64,000 bases of DNA from Parvibaculum lavamentivorans DS-1 (GTDB lineage: Bacteria; Pseudomonadota; Alphaproteobacteria; Parvibaculales; Parvibaculaceae): contig NC_009719.1 of the NCBI RefSeq assembly GCF_000017565.1, forward strand, positions 248,001 through 312,000. The letters are read 5' to 3'. Made by a program: the position numbers and the translations under genes. Within the stretch, counting starts at the first letter, position 1. The number at the start of each line of letters is the position of its first letter. The notes beneath the pieces are model-generated. The model was not told where the DNA came from. It made no database searches and saw only the letters and a program-made list of their open reading frames with translations. Below, one piece after another: positions 35,787 through 45,857 of the stretch.

Positions 35787-36715
35787 AGCTCGCTTTCATG
35801 GGGACGCCGGATTTTTCGGTTCCGGTGCTTGCCGAAATTCTCGCCGCCGGCCATGAAGTCGTCGCCGTCTATTCGCAGCCGCCGCGCAAGGCGGGCAGGG
35901 GGATGGCGGAGCAGCCCTCGCCCGTCCATCGTTTCGCCGAAGAGCACGGCATTCCCGTCTTCACGCCGGTTTCGTTGAAGGGAGAGGCCGAGCAGCAGGC
36001 TTTTGCCTCGCTCGATCTCGATGTGGCGGTCGTCGTCGCTTACGGCCTCATCCTACCGAAACCGGTGCTCGAGGCGCCGCGCCTCGGCTGCCTCAATCTC
36101 CATGCCTCGCTGCTGCCACGCTGGCGCGGCGCCGCGCCCATCCAGCGCGCGATCATGGCGGGCGATGCGGAAACCGGCGTCATGGTGATGCAGATGGAGG
36201 AAGGGCTCGACACAGGCCCGGTGCTGCTGGCCGAGCGCGTGGCGATTGCGCCGGACGAGACGGCGGGCGGCCTTCACGACCGGCTCTCCCATATCGGCGC
36301 CTCGCTGATGGTGCGGGCGCTTGCAGCGCTTTCGCGCGGCGGCCTCGCGGCGGCGCCGCAGCCGGAAGAGGGCGTCACCTATGCGCGAAAGATCGAGAAA
36401 GCCGAAGCCCGCATCGATTGGCGGCGCCCGGCGAATGAACTCGATTGCCATATCCGGGGGCTGACACCCTTTCCCGGCGCCTTCTTCGAGATCGCCCGGG
36501 GCGGCGAAACCATCCGCGTGAAAATCCTCCGCGCGAAACCCGTCGCTAAATCCGGCGAGCCCGGCAAGGTGCTCGATGCCGGGGAGAGCATCATTATCGC
36601 CTGCGGGGAAGGCGCACTGGAGATTTCCGGGCTCCAGCGCGCGGGCAAGGCCGCCGTCACCGCGCGCGACTTCCTGCGCGGCTTTGCGCTGAAGCCGGGC
36701 GAGAGTGTCGCCTGA
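35783..36715 (+). CDS. fmt: Methionyl-tRNA formyltransferase
   Basis: This 310-residue enzyme formylates initiator Met-tRNA. The N-terminal domain starts [16 protein letters not shown], with the catalytic region [20 protein letters not shown] (about 107-126) and [11 protein letters not shown]. The C-terminal OB-like domain (about 205-305) includes [12 protein letters not shown]. The TTG at 35783 restores the normal N terminus and has AGAAGGAA upstream; ATG 35798 would remove the first strand. It overlaps def and, by one base, truA. Confidence 0.96.
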   Translation: MKLAFMGTPDFSVPVLAEILAAGHEVVAVYSQPPRKAGRGMAEQPSPVHRFAEEHGIPVFTPVSLKGEAEQQAFASLDLDVAVVVAYGLILPKPVLEAPRLGCLNLHASLLPRWRGAAPIQRAIMAGDAETGVMVMQMEEGLDTGPVLLAERVAIAPDETAGGLHDRLSHIGASLMVRALAALSRGGLAAAPQPEEGVTYARKIEKAEARIDWRRPANELDCHIRGLTPFPGAFFEIARGGETIRVKILRAKPVAKSGEPGKVLDAGESIIIACGEGALEISGLQRAGKAAVTARDFLRGFALKPGESVA

Positions 36716-37455
36716 TGCCGCGCTACAAACTCACCATCGAATATGACGGCTCACCCTTTGTCGGCTGGCAGGCGCAGACGAATGGCCGCTCCGTCCAGCA
36801 GGTGCTGGAGGAAGGTATCAAGGGCTTTTGCGGCCAGGAACTGAAAATCTTTGGCGCGGGGCGTACCGATGCGGGCGTCCATGCGCTGGGGCAGGTTGCC
36901 CATGTCGATTTCGAGACCCCCGTTGCACCGGACACGCTGCGCGACGCGGTGAACGCCCATATGCGCCCGCACCCCGTCGCCATTGTCGAAGCGGAAGAAG
37001 TACCGGACAGCTTCGAGGCGCGCTTCTCCGCGGTGAAGCGGCACTACATGTATCGCATCGTCAATCGCCGCGCGCCGCTGACGCTCGATCGCGGCCAGGC
37101 ATGGCTTGTCCACAAGACGCTCGACGCCGACGCAATGCATGACGCGGCGCAGGCGCTGGTCGGCAATCATGATTTCACGACCTTCCGCTCGGTGCAGTGT
37201 CAGGCGAAATCGCCGGTGAAGACCGTCGACGAGATTTCGGTATCGCGCTATGCGGATGAAATCGAGATCGTCTGCCGCGCCCGCAGCTTCCTCCACAATC
37301 AGGTGCGCTCCTTCGTCGGCACGCTGAAAATGGTCGGCGATGGAAGCTGGACGAGGCGCAAGGTGGAAAAAGCGCTGGCCGCAAAGGACCGCGCCGCCTG
37401 CGGCCCTGTCGCGCCGCCGGACGGGCTTTATCTCTTGCAGGTCGATTACGAGTAG
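36715..37455 (+). CDS. truA: tRNA pseudouridine(38-40) synthase
   Basis: This 246-residue enzyme modifies the anticodon stem-loop of tRNAs. The catalytic aspartate lies in [18 protein letters not shown] (about 47-64). Other family blocks are [26 protein letters not shown] and [16 protein letters not shown]. It begins inside the fmt stop (TGATG) and ends the def-fmt-truA operon, converging on murI with a six-base gap. Confidence 0.97.
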   Translation: MPRYKLTIEYDGSPFVGWQAQTNGRSVQQVLEEGIKGFCGQELKIFGAGRTDAGVHALGQVAHVDFETPVAPDTLRDAVNAHMRPHPVAIVEAEEVPDSFEARFSAVKRHYMYRIVNRRAPLTLDRGQAWLVHKTLDADAMHDAAQALVGNHDFTTFRSVQCQAKSPVKTVDEISVSRYADEIEIVCRARSFLHNQVRSFVGTLKMVGDGSWTRRKVEKALAAKDRAACGPVAPPDGLYLLQVDYE

Positions 37456-37461
37456 CAGGCC

Positions 37462-38292
37462 TCAGCTCGGCCTTATATCCACCAGTTCCACATCCTTTGG
37501 GCGGATCGTCTCGCCGAAGAATATGCCGCCCACGCGGGCGAAGCGTTCGGCGCTGTCGGTGGCGAGGAAGCGTGTCTTCCCCTTGCCGCGCCGCCGGGAC
37601 GCCAGCCCCTGTTCGGCAAGCGCCGCCTCAACGGCCTTGGCGGTCGTCGCCGCGCTGTCGACGAGCTTGACGTTCTTGCCCACCACTTTCTTGATGATGC
37701 GCGCGAGCACGGGAAAATGCGTGCAACCGAGAACCAGCGTGTCCGGCGCATTGCGGCCCTTGAAGAGCGGCGCGAGGTAACGTTTCGCTGCCGCCTCGGC
37801 CACCTCGCCGGAGGTCCAGCCTTCTTCTGCGAGCGTTACGAAGAGGCCGCAGGGCGCCTGCGTTACCTGCGCTTTCGGATCGAGCGCATGGATCGCGCGC
37901 ATGTAAGCGCCGCCCCGCACGGTCGCTTCGGTTCCGATGACGCCGATGCGTCCGCTTTTTGTCGCCGCGACGCCTGCTTTCGCCCCCGGCTCGATGACGC
38001 CGATGACGGGCAAGGGCTTCAAGGCTTCCGTCAGCGGCCCGATCGCGACGGCGGACGCCGTATTGCAGGCGATGACGACCATCTTCACCCCATGCTCCAT
38101 GAGGTGCTTCGTCGCCTGCGTTGCATAGGCCGTCACGGTTTCGGGGCTCTTCGTGCCGTAGGGCAGGCGCGCCGTATCGCCCAGATAGACGAGGTCTTCA
38201 TGCGGCAGCGCCGCGCGCAGGGCCTTCAGGACGGTGATGCCGCCGATGCCGCTATCGAAAACGCCGATGGCGCGTTCGCTCTTGTCGCTCAT
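37462..38292 (-). CDS. murI: Glutamate racemase
   Basis: This 276-residue enzyme supplies D-glutamate for peptidoglycan. The N-terminal block is GVFDSGIGGITVLKAL (about 10-25); catalytic cysteines lie in VIACNTASAVAIG (about 74) and LVLGCTHFPVLA (about 185). The tail carries a Lys/Arg-rich insert (SRRRGKGKTRF) near 235. ATG 38292 overlaps the stop of the upstream membrane protein gene (ATGA), so it is coupled to it and, through it, to dapE. This links D-Glu and diaminopimelate supply for the cell wall. Confidence 0.95.
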   Translation of the reverse strand: MSDKSERAIGVFDSGIGGITVLKALRAALPHEDLVYLGDTARLPYGTKSPETVTAYATQATKHLMEHGVKMVVIACNTASAVAIGPLTEALKPLPVIGVIEPGAKAGVAATKSGRIGVIGTEATVRGGAYMRAIHALDPKAQVTQAPCGLFVTLAEEGWTSGEVAEAAAKRYLAPLFKGRNAPDTLVLGCTHFPVLARIIKKVVGKNVKLVDSAATTAKAVEAALAEQGLASRRRGKGKTRFLATDSAERFARVGGIFFGETIRPKDVELVDIRPS

Positions 38293-38897
38293 CCGATAGT
38301 GCTCCCCACGCCCGGCAGGAAAATCATGCCGATCACCTGATCGACCGAGATGCTGAGCACGAAATCGAATACGAGGATCGCCGCCGCAGCGCCCTTGTCG
38401 GCGCCGAGAACCTCGCGCGCGATCTGCCAGCGATACCAGGCGAGCAGGATGAGGGCCGGCAGCGCCAGCATGACCGCGACCTGCGCCGAATAAATGCCGA
38501 GCGAGTAGGGAATGAGCGGCAGGGCAAAGGCGATGGCGGTGAGGAGAGAGCCCCAATTATAGGTGATAAGCCAGGCGACATAGTGCTGGCGAAGCGACAA
38601 GGCTTGCGCAACGCGCATCATGGCGGCGAGGAACAATCCCCAATAGATGAAGGTGCTGACAATCTCGGCAGTGATGAAGAGCCCGAACGACATGTCGCCC
38701 GTCAGGTCGAACTCCGACTGTGCAATGCGCCAGGAGGCGGTGCCGCTGAAAAAGAGAATGGGCACCGAAAGCAGCAATGCCGTGAAGGAGCGCGCCGCAC
38801 CCGCCGTCGAAAGATCGAAACAGTGCTTTGCCCGCTCGTCCCGCGTGGCGATGCGCCACGCGCCGATCAGCCCGTTGGTGATTTCCGCGGCGTTCAA
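38289..38897 (-). CDS. Uncharacterised five-pass membrane protein between dapE and murI
   Basis: I do not recognise the family with certainty; the layout recalls Yip1-like small membrane proteins. The 202-residue protein has a polar N terminus (1-35, ending in [13 protein letters not shown]) and about five hydrophobic segments near 36-55, 72-95, 112-130, 135-155 and 170-190. No catalytic motif is seen. The TTG at 38897 is inferred from a four-base overlap with the dapE stop (TTGA), the same type of junction as def-fmt. Its stop overlaps murI. Co-translation with two peptidoglycan precursor genes suggests an envelope role. Confidence 0.72.
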   Translation of the reverse strand: MNAAEITNGLIGAWRIATRDERAKHCFDLSTAGAARSFTALLLSVPILFFSGTASWRIAQSEFDLTGDMSFGLFITAEIVSTFIYWGLFLAAMMRVAQALSLRQHYVAWLITYNWGSLLTAIAFALPLIPYSLGIYSAQVAVMLALPALILLAWYRWQIAREVLGADKGAAAAILVFDFVLSISVDQVIGMIFLPGVGSTIG

Positions 38898-40081
38898 GAT
38901 GCCCGCCCGGCGAAGTAGCCGCGCAAGACCGTCTCGTAGATATCGGCAAGCTGTCTTATCTCGCTGACGCCGGTGTTTTCGTCCGCCTTGTGCATCGTCG
39001 CATTCGGCAGGCCGATTTCGACCACCGGCGCATAGGCCCGAATGAACCTGGCATCGGAGGTGCCTCCGGTTGTCGAAAGCTCCGGCGTAATGCCTGTCAC
39101 TTCTTTCGCCGCTTCGGCGATCAGGGCCGAAAAGGCGCCGGGCTCCGTGATGAAAGCCTCGCCCGAAACGCTCGTCTTGAAGGAGTAGCTGCCGCCCATC
39201 TCCGCCGTCACCGCATCGAGCACGCCGCGCATCCACTTGTCGAGCGAGGCGCCGGTATGAAGATCGTTGAAGCGGATATTGACGGTCGCCCGCGCCGACC
39301 CCGGAATGACATTGGTCGCCGTGTTGCCGATATCGACGGTTGTCACTTCAAGGTTCGACGGCTGGAAATGGTCCGTTCCTTCGTCGAGAACATGGGCATC
39401 GAGCCGCCTCAGCATTTCAAGAAGCCGGGGGACGGGATTGTCGGCGAGATGCGGATAGGCGACATGGCCCTGTGTGCCCTGCACTGTCAGCCAGCCATTT
39501 ATGCTGCCGCGCCGTCCCACCTTGATCATGTCGCCGAGCTTCTCGACAGAGGTCGGTTCGCCGACGATGCAATGGTCGATCGTCTCGTTTCGCGCGGCGA
39601 GCTTTTCCAGCATCTTCCTGGTGCCGTTGATGCTAGGCCCTTCCTCATCGCCTGTGATGAGCAGGCTGATCGACCCCTGAAAGCCTTCCCGCGAGATACG
39701 CTCGGCCGCCGCGACGAAGCTTGCCACGGCGCTTTTCATGTCGGCGGCGCCGCGTCCATAGAGGCGCCCATCCTTGATGTCGGCGGCGAAGGGATCGACG
39801 CTCCACGCATCCGCCTGGCCGACAGGCACTACATCCGTGTGCCCGGCGAAGCAGAAATGAGGATGGCCCGAACCGAGCCTTGCATAGAGATTGTCGACAT
39901 CGGGCGTTCCCTCCGCCGAAAAGCGCATCCGCTCGCATTTGAAGCCGAGTGGCGCCAGCCATTTTTCCAGCACGCCCAGCGCGCCCCCTTCGTCCGGCGT
40001 GACGCTCGGACAGCGGATCAGCTCGACCGCAATGTCGAGCGGATCGTAGGGGGAGGCGGGGGATGAAGCGGGCGCGGTCAT
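38894..40081 (-). CDS. dapE: Succinyl-diaminopimelate desuccinylase
   Basis: This 395-residue M20 metallopeptidase-type enzyme makes LL-diaminopimelate for lysine and peptidoglycan. Metal and catalytic motifs are [13 protein letters not shown] (about 77-89), [14 protein letters not shown] and [15 protein letters not shown] (about 140-154). The dimerisation domain follows ([12 protein letters not shown]). It ends four bases into the downstream membrane protein gene and lies 44 bp after dapD, so dapD-dapE-membrane protein-murI probably form one operon. Confidence 0.95.
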   Translation of the reverse strand: MTAPASSPASPYDPLDIAVELIRCPSVTPDEGGALGVLEKWLAPLGFKCERMRFSAEGTPDVDNLYARLGSGHPHFCFAGHTDVVPVGQADAWSVDPFAADIKDGRLYGRGAADMKSAVASFVAAAERISREGFQGSISLLITGDEEGPSINGTRKMLEKLAARNETIDHCIVGEPTSVEKLGDMIKVGRRGSINGWLTVQGTQGHVAYPHLADNPVPRLLEMLRRLDAHVLDEGTDHFQPSNLEVTTVDIGNTATNVIPGSARATVNIRFNDLHTGASLDKWMRGVLDAVTAEMGGSYSFKTSVSGEAFITEPGAFSALIAEAAKEVTGITPELSTTGGTSDARFIRAYAPVVEIGLPNATMHKADENTGVSEIRQLADIYETVLRGYFAGRAS

Positions 40082-40125
40082 GGGTTCACTTGGTACCCCG
40101 CGCCCCGCAACTCGTCAAATGAGCG

Positions 40126-40971
40126 TCAGTCGCGCAGCAACTCGTTGATGGCGGTTTTGGCGCGGGTCTGCGCATCCACCGTCTTCACGATCACGCAGCA
40201 ATAAAGGCTGGGTGCGGGCGAGCCGTCGGGGTTTGCCTTGCCCGGCAGCGACCCCGGCACGACGACCGAATAAGGCGGCACCTTGCCGATATGGACCTCG
40301 CCGGTCGCCCGGTCGATGATCTTGGTCGAGGCCGAGATGAAGACGCCCATGGAAAGCACGGCGCCTTCGCCGACGATCACGCCTTCCACGACTTCCGAGC
40401 GGGCGCCGATGAAGCAATTGTCCTCGATGATGACGGGGTTCGCCTGCAGCGGCTCAAGCACGCCGCCAATGCCGACACCGCCTGACAAATGGCAGTTCTT
40501 CCCGATCTGGGCGCAGGAGCCGACGGTGACCCAGGTGTCGACCATCGTCCCCTCGTCCACATGGGCGCCGAGATTGACGAAGGAAGGCATGAGCACAACG
40601 TTCGGCGCGATATAGGCCGAGCGGCGGACAATGGCGCCCGGCACGGCCCGGAAGCCCGCCTTGCGGAACTCGGCCTCGCCCCAGCCTTCGAACTTCGACG
40701 GCACCTTGTCCCACCAATTGGTGTTTTCGCCGGGTCCGCCCGCGATGGTGGACATGTCGTTGAGACGGAAGGAAAGCAGCACGGCCATCTTCAGCCACTG
40801 ATGCACTTCCCAGGAGCCTTGAAACTTTTCGGCAACCCGCGCCTTGCCGCTGTCCAGCGCGTTCAGGGCCTCGTTCACGGCGTCCCGCACCTCGCCCTTC
40901 GTCTGGGCATTGATCTGATCGCGATTTTCGAAGGCGCGCTCGATGACGGGCTTCAGGTCGGAAAGGCTCAT
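40126..40971 (-). CDS. dapD: 2,3,4,5-tetrahydropyridine-2,6-dicarboxylate N-succinyltransferase
   Basis: This 281-residue enzyme is the succinylase step of the diaminopimelate route. After a helical N-terminal domain ([20 protein letters not shown]) the left-handed beta-helix repeats start near residue 110 ([20 protein letters not shown]) with [20 protein letters not shown] near 170. Length is normal. ATG 40971 heads the minus-strand dapDE-murI group. Confidence 0.97.
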   Translation of the reverse strand: MSLSDLKPVIERAFENRDQINAQTKGEVRDAVNEALNALDSGKARVAEKFQGSWEVHQWLKMAVLLSFRLNDMSTIAGGPGENTNWWDKVPSKFEGWGEAEFRKAGFRAVPGAIVRRSAYIAPNVVLMPSFVNLGAHVDEGTMVDTWVTVGSCAQIGKNCHLSGGVGIGGVLEPLQANPVIIEDNCFIGARSEVVEGVIVGEGAVLSMGVFISASTKIIDRATGEVHIGKVPPYSVVVPGSLPGKANPDGSPAPSLYCCVIVKTVDAQTRAKTAINELLRD

Positions 40972-41072
40972 GGGGACTGCTCTCTCGGATTGGCGGGGGC
41001 AGGGCGCAAGATAGCGCCGGGCACCCCCCTGTCAACCGAGGGCGGCTGGACCTGAAAAAAGGGGGCTGGGCT

Positions 41073-42365
41073 TCAATCCGCCGCGATGGAAATGCCGGGC
41101 TGGGGCTCCTCGCGCAGCACGCTTTCCCGCACGGGGCGCGGCTCGCCGAAGAGATAGCCCTGTCCGAGCTCGACATCGAGGTCGAGCACGTCCACGACCT
41201 CGCGCTCCGTCTCCACCTTGTCGACGATGAGCTGGATGCCGCTCCGGCGCAGCAATTCCTTGAGATCCCCGGCATGAATGTCGCCGGCCGTATGGCGGCC
41301 TTCGAGCATCGTCGCGGCGGAGACTTTCACGTAGCGGAAGTTCCGGTCGTGCAGCGCCGCCACGTCGAAGCGCAGATTGGTCACCTGATCCATCGAGAAA
41401 CGGAAGCCAAGCGCGGCGAGCGCTTCGAGGCTTGCGCGCTCCACGGGGCCTGCGCCGTTCACCGTCATCTGGCTGAATTCGAAGATGAGGTGCTGCGCAA
41501 GATCGGTGTTGTGCTGCATGTAGTCGATGAACTGCGGGAAGAAATCCTCGTCCAGCAGCGAGAAGGCGGAGATGTTGCAGAAGACGCCCGCCTTGCTGTT
41601 GCGCTGGGCGAGCTTGCGCACCACCTGGATGCAGCGGAAGAGCAGGATATTGTCGACCGTCGGCATCATGCCGGCGGGCTCGGCCACGCGCATGTAGTCG
41701 CGCGGCATGATGAGTTCGCCCTTGTCGGTGCGAAGACGCGACAGGCCCTCGTAATACATCACCTTGCGCTGCGGCAGGCTGACCACCGGCTGCAGATAGA
41801 GATCGACGCGGTTCGTTTCGAGCGAACGGCGGATCGTTTCCAGCAATTCGGAATCGTTCATTTCCTCAAGCCGCTTTTCCGGCTTCGGCGGCGGTACGTC
41901 GCTGTCCGGCGCGGGCGAGGCAAGTTCGAGCGCGGGTTTCGAGGCTTCGATTGCGGGTGGTTGCGCGGCGGCAACGACGGCGCCGGAGAATTCGCGGGTC
42001 TCGGCGAGGCGTTTCACGAGGCTTTCGACCACGCGGATTTCGGAGAAGATGCGCTCCATGCGTTCGGCGGTTTCGCGCTCGAAGCGCTCTTCCAGTTCGA
42101 CGATCTTGTCCGCCGCATCGTCGAGATCCCGCGACAACCCGGCCGCGAGGCTCGTCAATTCCTGCAATTCCTTGCGGACGGCCTTGCGCTCGACGCTGCG
42201 CGATATGGCGGCATGGGCTTCCGCGCCGAGCAGGCAGGCGATGAGACCGCCCAACGCCGCCAGCTTCGGATCGAAGCCGAACAGCGCAGTGGCCCCCCAG
42301 GCCAGCGCGACCGAAGGCAGCGCATAAAGCATAGTTGCGGCGAGATGTTTGATCGGCGATGGCAT
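41073..42365 (-). CDS. TipF-like protein with degenerate EAL domain
   Basis: This 430-residue protein has two N-terminal hydrophobic segments (about 7-30 and 33-50), a coiled coil (about 60-125, rich in Glu/Arg/Leu), a Pro/Glu linker and an EAL-type domain (about 175-420). The domain is degenerate: YYEGLSRL stands for E-A-L-R, FCNISAF for the N-x-S block, and FSMDQVT replaces the D-D-F-G catalytic pair. Cyclic-di-GMP hydrolysis is therefore unlikely. The layout matches Caulobacter TipF, a c-di-GMP-responsive flagellum-positioning protein; that role is inferred. ATG 42365 has GAGGGA upstream. Confidence 0.8.
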   Translation of the reverse strand: MPSPIKHLAATMLYALPSVALAWGATALFGFDPKLAALGGLIACLLGAEAHAAISRSVERKAVRKELQELTSLAAGLSRDLDDAADKIVELEERFERETAERMERIFSEIRVVESLVKRLAETREFSGAVVAAAQPPAIEASKPALELASPAPDSDVPPPKPEKRLEEMNDSELLETIRRSLETNRVDLYLQPVVSLPQRKVMYYEGLSRLRTDKGELIMPRDYMRVAEPAGMMPTVDNILLFRCIQVVRKLAQRNSKAGVFCNISAFSLLDEDFFPQFIDYMQHNTDLAQHLIFEFSQMTVNGAGPVERASLEALAALGFRFSMDQVTNLRFDVAALHDRNFRYVKVSAATMLEGRHTAGDIHAGDLKELLRRSGIQLIVDKVETEREVVDVLDLDVELGQGYLFGEPRPVRESVLREEPQPGISIAAD

Positions 42366-42476
42366 GTCCGAACGTCCCTCGTCTCGCGAGCCCCCCAAGG
42401 CCCACCGGTAAATTCACATCTTCTTCACCCTAAGCGGGAAGCGGTTGCGAAACGGTTAACCAAAAGGGGGCGGGGC

Positions 42477-43856
42477 TTACGCCATTCGCGCCTGACGGTC
42501 GAGGCTGCGCCAATGCGCCGTCATGAAGGGCGAGGGCCGGTGGGCGGGGTTTTCCGGTACTTTCAGCACCTGCTCCAGCCAGTGCGCCTCGGCCCGGTCC
42601 GCCTCCCGCCAGATGGCGCGGGAAAGGGCGCCTGCTTCCTCCGGGCCGCCGCCCCGGGCGAGGAAGGCTTCGACACGGGCGACGAAACTCGCCTCCAGCC
42701 TGTCGCGCTCCTCCCGGTAGGCCGCGAGCCGGGCCGGGTAATTCCGCAGCACCGCCCGGTGCAGCCGCTCATGGCGCCACCAGCGCGTCTTCGCATTGAA
42801 TAGATCGGTGGGCGCTGGCCCGAAATCCGGCAGGGCGGCGGCTTCGAAGCCCGGGCCGAAAAACACCGGTTTGAAGATGCCGGTATCGGGGGCTGCTGTT
42901 GCGGTGAGCCAGTGGACCGCCCTCTTCGAACCATCATGGCCCTCGCCGAGCTCCGCCACCCAGGATGCCGTCGTCTGGCCGAAGCGCCTGACCGGCCCAT
43001 AGGTCGCATGCGCCGAGACCGCGCCGCCGAGAATGCCATCCGGCCGCCAGCCGGCGCTGCGCGCCGCCTGCGCGCCGTGGTCCCGGAGGAAGGCCATCAT
43101 GTCGGCTTGCGTCAGGCCGCCCGCCCGCGCATTCAGCAGCGCGCTCGTCCGGCACCAGCGTTGATGGCCGCTCGCGAGCGCCGAGCGTTTCCGGTTCGCG
43201 AAGGCGTCGGCGAAATGAAATGTATCGCCCTCTTTCAGAAATCCATGCGCCGCCGCCAGCGCCGCCGCGCCCTGGCTTGCGCGGTCGATCCCGCTCCCGA
43301 TCGTGTAGCTGTTCGAAATGCTGCGCTTCGCGGCAACGCGCTCCACCGCCCATTCGCGCCCGACCGTTTCAAGCACGAAGGCATCACCCGCCGCATCCGC
43401 GACGATGAAGGAGTTGTGATATTCGAAGCGGCCCTTATGGGCGCAATTGCCGCCTTGCCCATGTGTTGCCAGAAGCGCGGTGATGACGTCGACGGCCTCT
43501 GCCGCGCTTGCGCCGCGCTCAAGGCCGAGCCGCAGCAGGTCCATGCCGATCAGCGCCGGGGCCGCGCCGGGTGCGATCTTCGCATGCACCGCCTCATTGC
43601 CGATGACGACGCCATGCTCGTTCGCACCCATCTCCGCGCCCCACATCCAGAAGGGGCGGGACAGCAGCACCGCATGGGTGGCGGCTGCCTGCGGGATTTC
43701 GATATAGGTGCAGCGGAGGGTGGCGTCCTTCGGATGCGACGCGGCCGGCACGAAGAGCGGATATTGCGCCTCGTTCGCCTCCCGGTCGGAATTCTTGGCA
43801 AAGAGCAAGGCACCCGTCGCCGTCGCTCTCGGCCGCGCCACCAGCGTATCGCACAT
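42477..43856 (-). CDS. Secernin-like C69 peptidase family protein
   Basis: This 459-residue protein begins MCDTLVARPRATATGALLFA: Cys2 is the expected catalytic nucleophile exposed after Met removal, followed by AKNSDREANEAQ, a block shared with secernins and C69 dipeptidases. Further family blocks are WMWGAEMGANEHGVVIGNEA and NSFIVADAAGDAFVLETVG. No signal peptide is seen. The start ATG 43856 has GGGAGAG nine bases upstream; a longer frame would hide Cys2. Substrate is unknown. It is divergent from the glutathione peroxidase gene. Confidence 0.88.
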   Translation of the reverse strand: MCDTLVARPRATATGALLFAKNSDREANEAQYPLFVPAASHPKDATLRCTYIEIPQAAATHAVLLSRPFWMWGAEMGANEHGVVIGNEAVHAKIAPGAAPALIGMDLLRLGLERGASAAEAVDVITALLATHGQGGNCAHKGRFEYHNSFIVADAAGDAFVLETVGREWAVERVAAKRSISNSYTIGSGIDRASQGAAALAAAHGFLKEGDTFHFADAFANRKRSALASGHQRWCRTSALLNARAGGLTQADMMAFLRDHGAQAARSAGWRPDGILGGAVSAHATYGPVRRFGQTTASWVAELGEGHDGSKRAVHWLTATAAPDTGIFKPVFFGPGFEAAALPDFGPAPTDLFNAKTRWWRHERLHRAVLRNYPARLAAYREERDRLEASFVARVEAFLARGGGPEEAGALSRAIWREADRAEAHWLEQVLKVPENPAHRPSPFMTAHWRSLDRQARMA

Positions 43857-43931
43857 GTGAAGCCGCTCTCCCTCGCCGTCTCTCGCGCCCATGCTATAAT
43901 GAGCGCCAATGAAAAGGCGAGGAGCCATCCG

Positions 43932-44408
43932 ATGTCCGCCTATGAATTCGAATTCCGCACCATCAAGGGCGAGGCGCTGCCGCTGTCGCGCTTTTCGGGA
44001 AAGCCCATCCTCATCGTCAACACGGCGAGCCGCTGCGGCTTCACACCGCAATATCGCGAGCTGGAAGGCCTGTGGGAAAGGTATCGCGCGCGCGGCCTGA
44101 CGATCATCGGCGTGCCGTCCAATGATTTCGGCGCGCAGGAGCCGGGCACCGAGGAAGAGATCGTCGAATTCTGCGAGGTGAATTATTCGATCACTTTTCC
44201 GCTGACCGCAAAGCAGCAGGTCGTCGGCGCGGAGGCCCATCCCTTCTATCTCTGGGTGAGTGAAGTGGCGGGCGAGGATGCGCGGCCCCGCTGGAACTTC
44301 CACAAATATCTAGTCGGGCCGGATGGCGCGCTTGCCGGAATTTATCCAAGCAAGGTGAGCCCGCTCGACAAAATACTGGTGGATGAAATCGAAAGACTGC
44401 TTGCGTGA
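43932..44408 (+). CDS. Glutathione peroxidase family thiol peroxidase
   Basis: This 158-residue enzyme reduces peroxides, usually with thioredoxin in bacteria. The peroxidatic Cys35 lies in VNTASRCGFTPQY, the Gln is in the usual K-Q-Q-V region, and the Trp-Asn pair is in RPRWNFHKYLVG (about 125). FCEVNYSITFPL holds the likely resolving cysteine. ATG 43932 follows GGAGCC. The stop overlaps the DinB gene GTG by four bases. Confidence 0.93.
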   Translation: MSAYEFEFRTIKGEALPLSRFSGKPILIVNTASRCGFTPQYRELEGLWERYRARGLTIIGVPSNDFGAQEPGTEEEIVEFCEVNYSITFPLTAKQQVVGAEAHPFYLWVSEVAGEDARPRWNFHKYLVGPDGALAGIYPSKVSPLDKILVDEIERLLA

Positions 44409-44905
44409 GCGGCTACGCGCCCATCGCTATCGAACTCTCGCGCTACAACCAGTGGCAGAACGAAAAGCTCTACAAGATCGTGGCGGCTCTGCCGGAAGGC
44501 GAGGCGTCGCGCGGACGCGGCATGTTCTTCGGCGACATCGTTTCGACGCTCGATCACATCCTCATGGTCGACACGCATCTCTTCGGCTACATCCAGGGCA
44601 TTACGCCGCCGCCCTTCGATCCGAAGCGCCGCATCGAAACCGAATTCGACAATCTTCGCGCCGCGCGGATCGGCCTCGATGCCCGCCTCCGTCTTGCCTG
44701 CGAAAGCGCGTTGCCCTCATGGTTCGACGAGACGATCGTGATGCCTTCGGGCCGCCGCCTGCCGCGCAGCTTCTGGTGGGAGCAGCTCTTCAATCACGGC
44801 ACGCATCACCGCTCGCAGGTCACGTCGGAACTGACCCATATGGGCATCGACTACGGCAATACTGACCTTCCCTATAATCCGCTGACGCAGTTTCCCGCAC
44901 CCTGA
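44405..44905 (+). CDS. DinB-family protein
   Basis: This 166-residue protein belongs to the DinB/YfiT four-helix metal-binding family: HIs are placed in STLDHIL (about 48) and FNHGTHHRSQV (about 129-139), the typical three-histidine site. The start is GTG 44405 inside the peroxidase stop. Members often transfer or bind small thiols; the exact role is unknown. Coupling to a peroxidase gene would fit a stress function. Confidence 0.88.
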   Translation: MSGYAPIAIELSRYNQWQNEKLYKIVAALPEGEASRGRGMFFGDIVSTLDHILMVDTHLFGYIQGITPPPFDPKRRIETEFDNLRAARIGLDARLRLACESALPSWFDETIVMPSGRRLPRSFWWEQLFNHGTHHRSQVTSELTHMGIDYGNTDLPYNPLTQFPAP

Positions 44906-44906
44906 C

Positions 44907-44938
44907 AAAAAAGGCCCGGCATCGCTGCCGGGCCTTTG
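44907..44938. terminator. Bidirectional terminator
   Basis: Arms AAGGCCCGGCA and TGCCGGGCCTT enclose a four-base loop, with a six-A stretch before and TTT after. It serves the convergent DinB (plus) and OmpA-like (minus) genes, with the better T-run on the minus strand. Confidence 0.88.
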
Positions 44939-44957
44939 ATTTTCCGTGTGGAATAGA

Positions 44958-45632
44958 TCAGCTCGTCGTCAGCGGCGACAGGCGGATTTCCACGCGGCGA
45001 TTCTGCTCGCGGCCCTGCGGCGTGTCGTTCGTCGCGATCGGCTGGCTCTCGCCCGCGCCGACGATATAGAAGCGGCGGCTGTCCACGCTTTGGCCGATCA
45101 GATAGGAGGCCACGCTCTGCGCGCGCTTCTGCGACAGTTCGAGATTGTACTGGTCGGAGCCCGTCGAGTCCGTGTGGCCCGTCACGTCGATCAGCGTCTT
45201 GTCGTATTCCTTCAGCACGATCGCGACCGAATTCAGCACGTCGTAGAACTTCGCGTTGATGTCGGAGGAATTGGTGGCGAAGGTGACGTTGCCCGGCATG
45301 TTGAGGATGATGTCGTTGCCGACGCGGGTGACGCTGACGCCCGACGCGCGCAGGCGCTGTGTCAGTTCGGCTTCCTGCTTGTCCATGTAGTAGCCGACGC
45401 CGCCGCCGGCCAGAGCGCCGATACCCGCACCGATCATCGCCCGCTGGCGCCGGTCGGTTGAATCGCCGCCGCCGATAAGCGCGCCGCCAAGCGCACCGAT
45501 CACGGCGCCGCCAAGCGCGCCATAGGTCGCCTTGCTCGTCTTCTGTTCGCCCGTATAGGCATCCTGTGTCTGGCAGGCAGCGAGGCCGAAGCTCGCGGCG
45601 AGCGCGAGAGCGGCAAATTTTTTCATCAGCAT
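44958..45632 (-). CDS. OmpA-family outer-membrane lipoprotein
   Basis: This 224-residue lipoprotein has a signal ending in SFGLAACQT (lipid Cys about 20), a glycine-zipper region (about 37-80, GALGGAVIGALGGALIGGG) and an OmpA C-terminal peptidoglycan-binding domain (about 100-220) with TGHTDSTGSDQYNLELSQKR and GREQNRRVEI. It resembles YiaD-type proteins that link outer membrane and wall. ATG 45632 has GGAG six bases upstream; Met3 is an alternative. Confidence 0.94.
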   Translation of the reverse strand: MLMKKFAALALAASFGLAACQTQDAYTGEQKTSKATYGALGGAVIGALGGALIGGGDSTDRRQRAMIGAGIGALAGGGVGYYMDKQEAELTQRLRASGVSVTRVGNDIILNMPGNVTFATNSSDINAKFYDVLNSVAIVLKEYDKTLIDVTGHTDSTGSDQYNLELSQKRAQSVASYLIGQSVDSRRFYIVGAGESQPIATNDTPQGREQNRRVEIRLSPLTTS

Positions 45633-45857
45633 GTAGTGCTCCGATCGGTTGGTCCGGACGCCCGGATGGGCGCCCGCCTCATGGCCCGCATAGCAAAACC
45701 GGCTTGGACCGAGAGAGTTCCCGCCTGTGGTTTGCTGTCGGGTAGTGTACTAAAGTCCCGTACCCCGCTGGTTCGGCAAGACTACCAAAGGGCGAACCCG
45801 GCGAGAACCGGAAATCGATTACGGAAAACCCACAATAAGATTAAGGGGAGGCGACAC

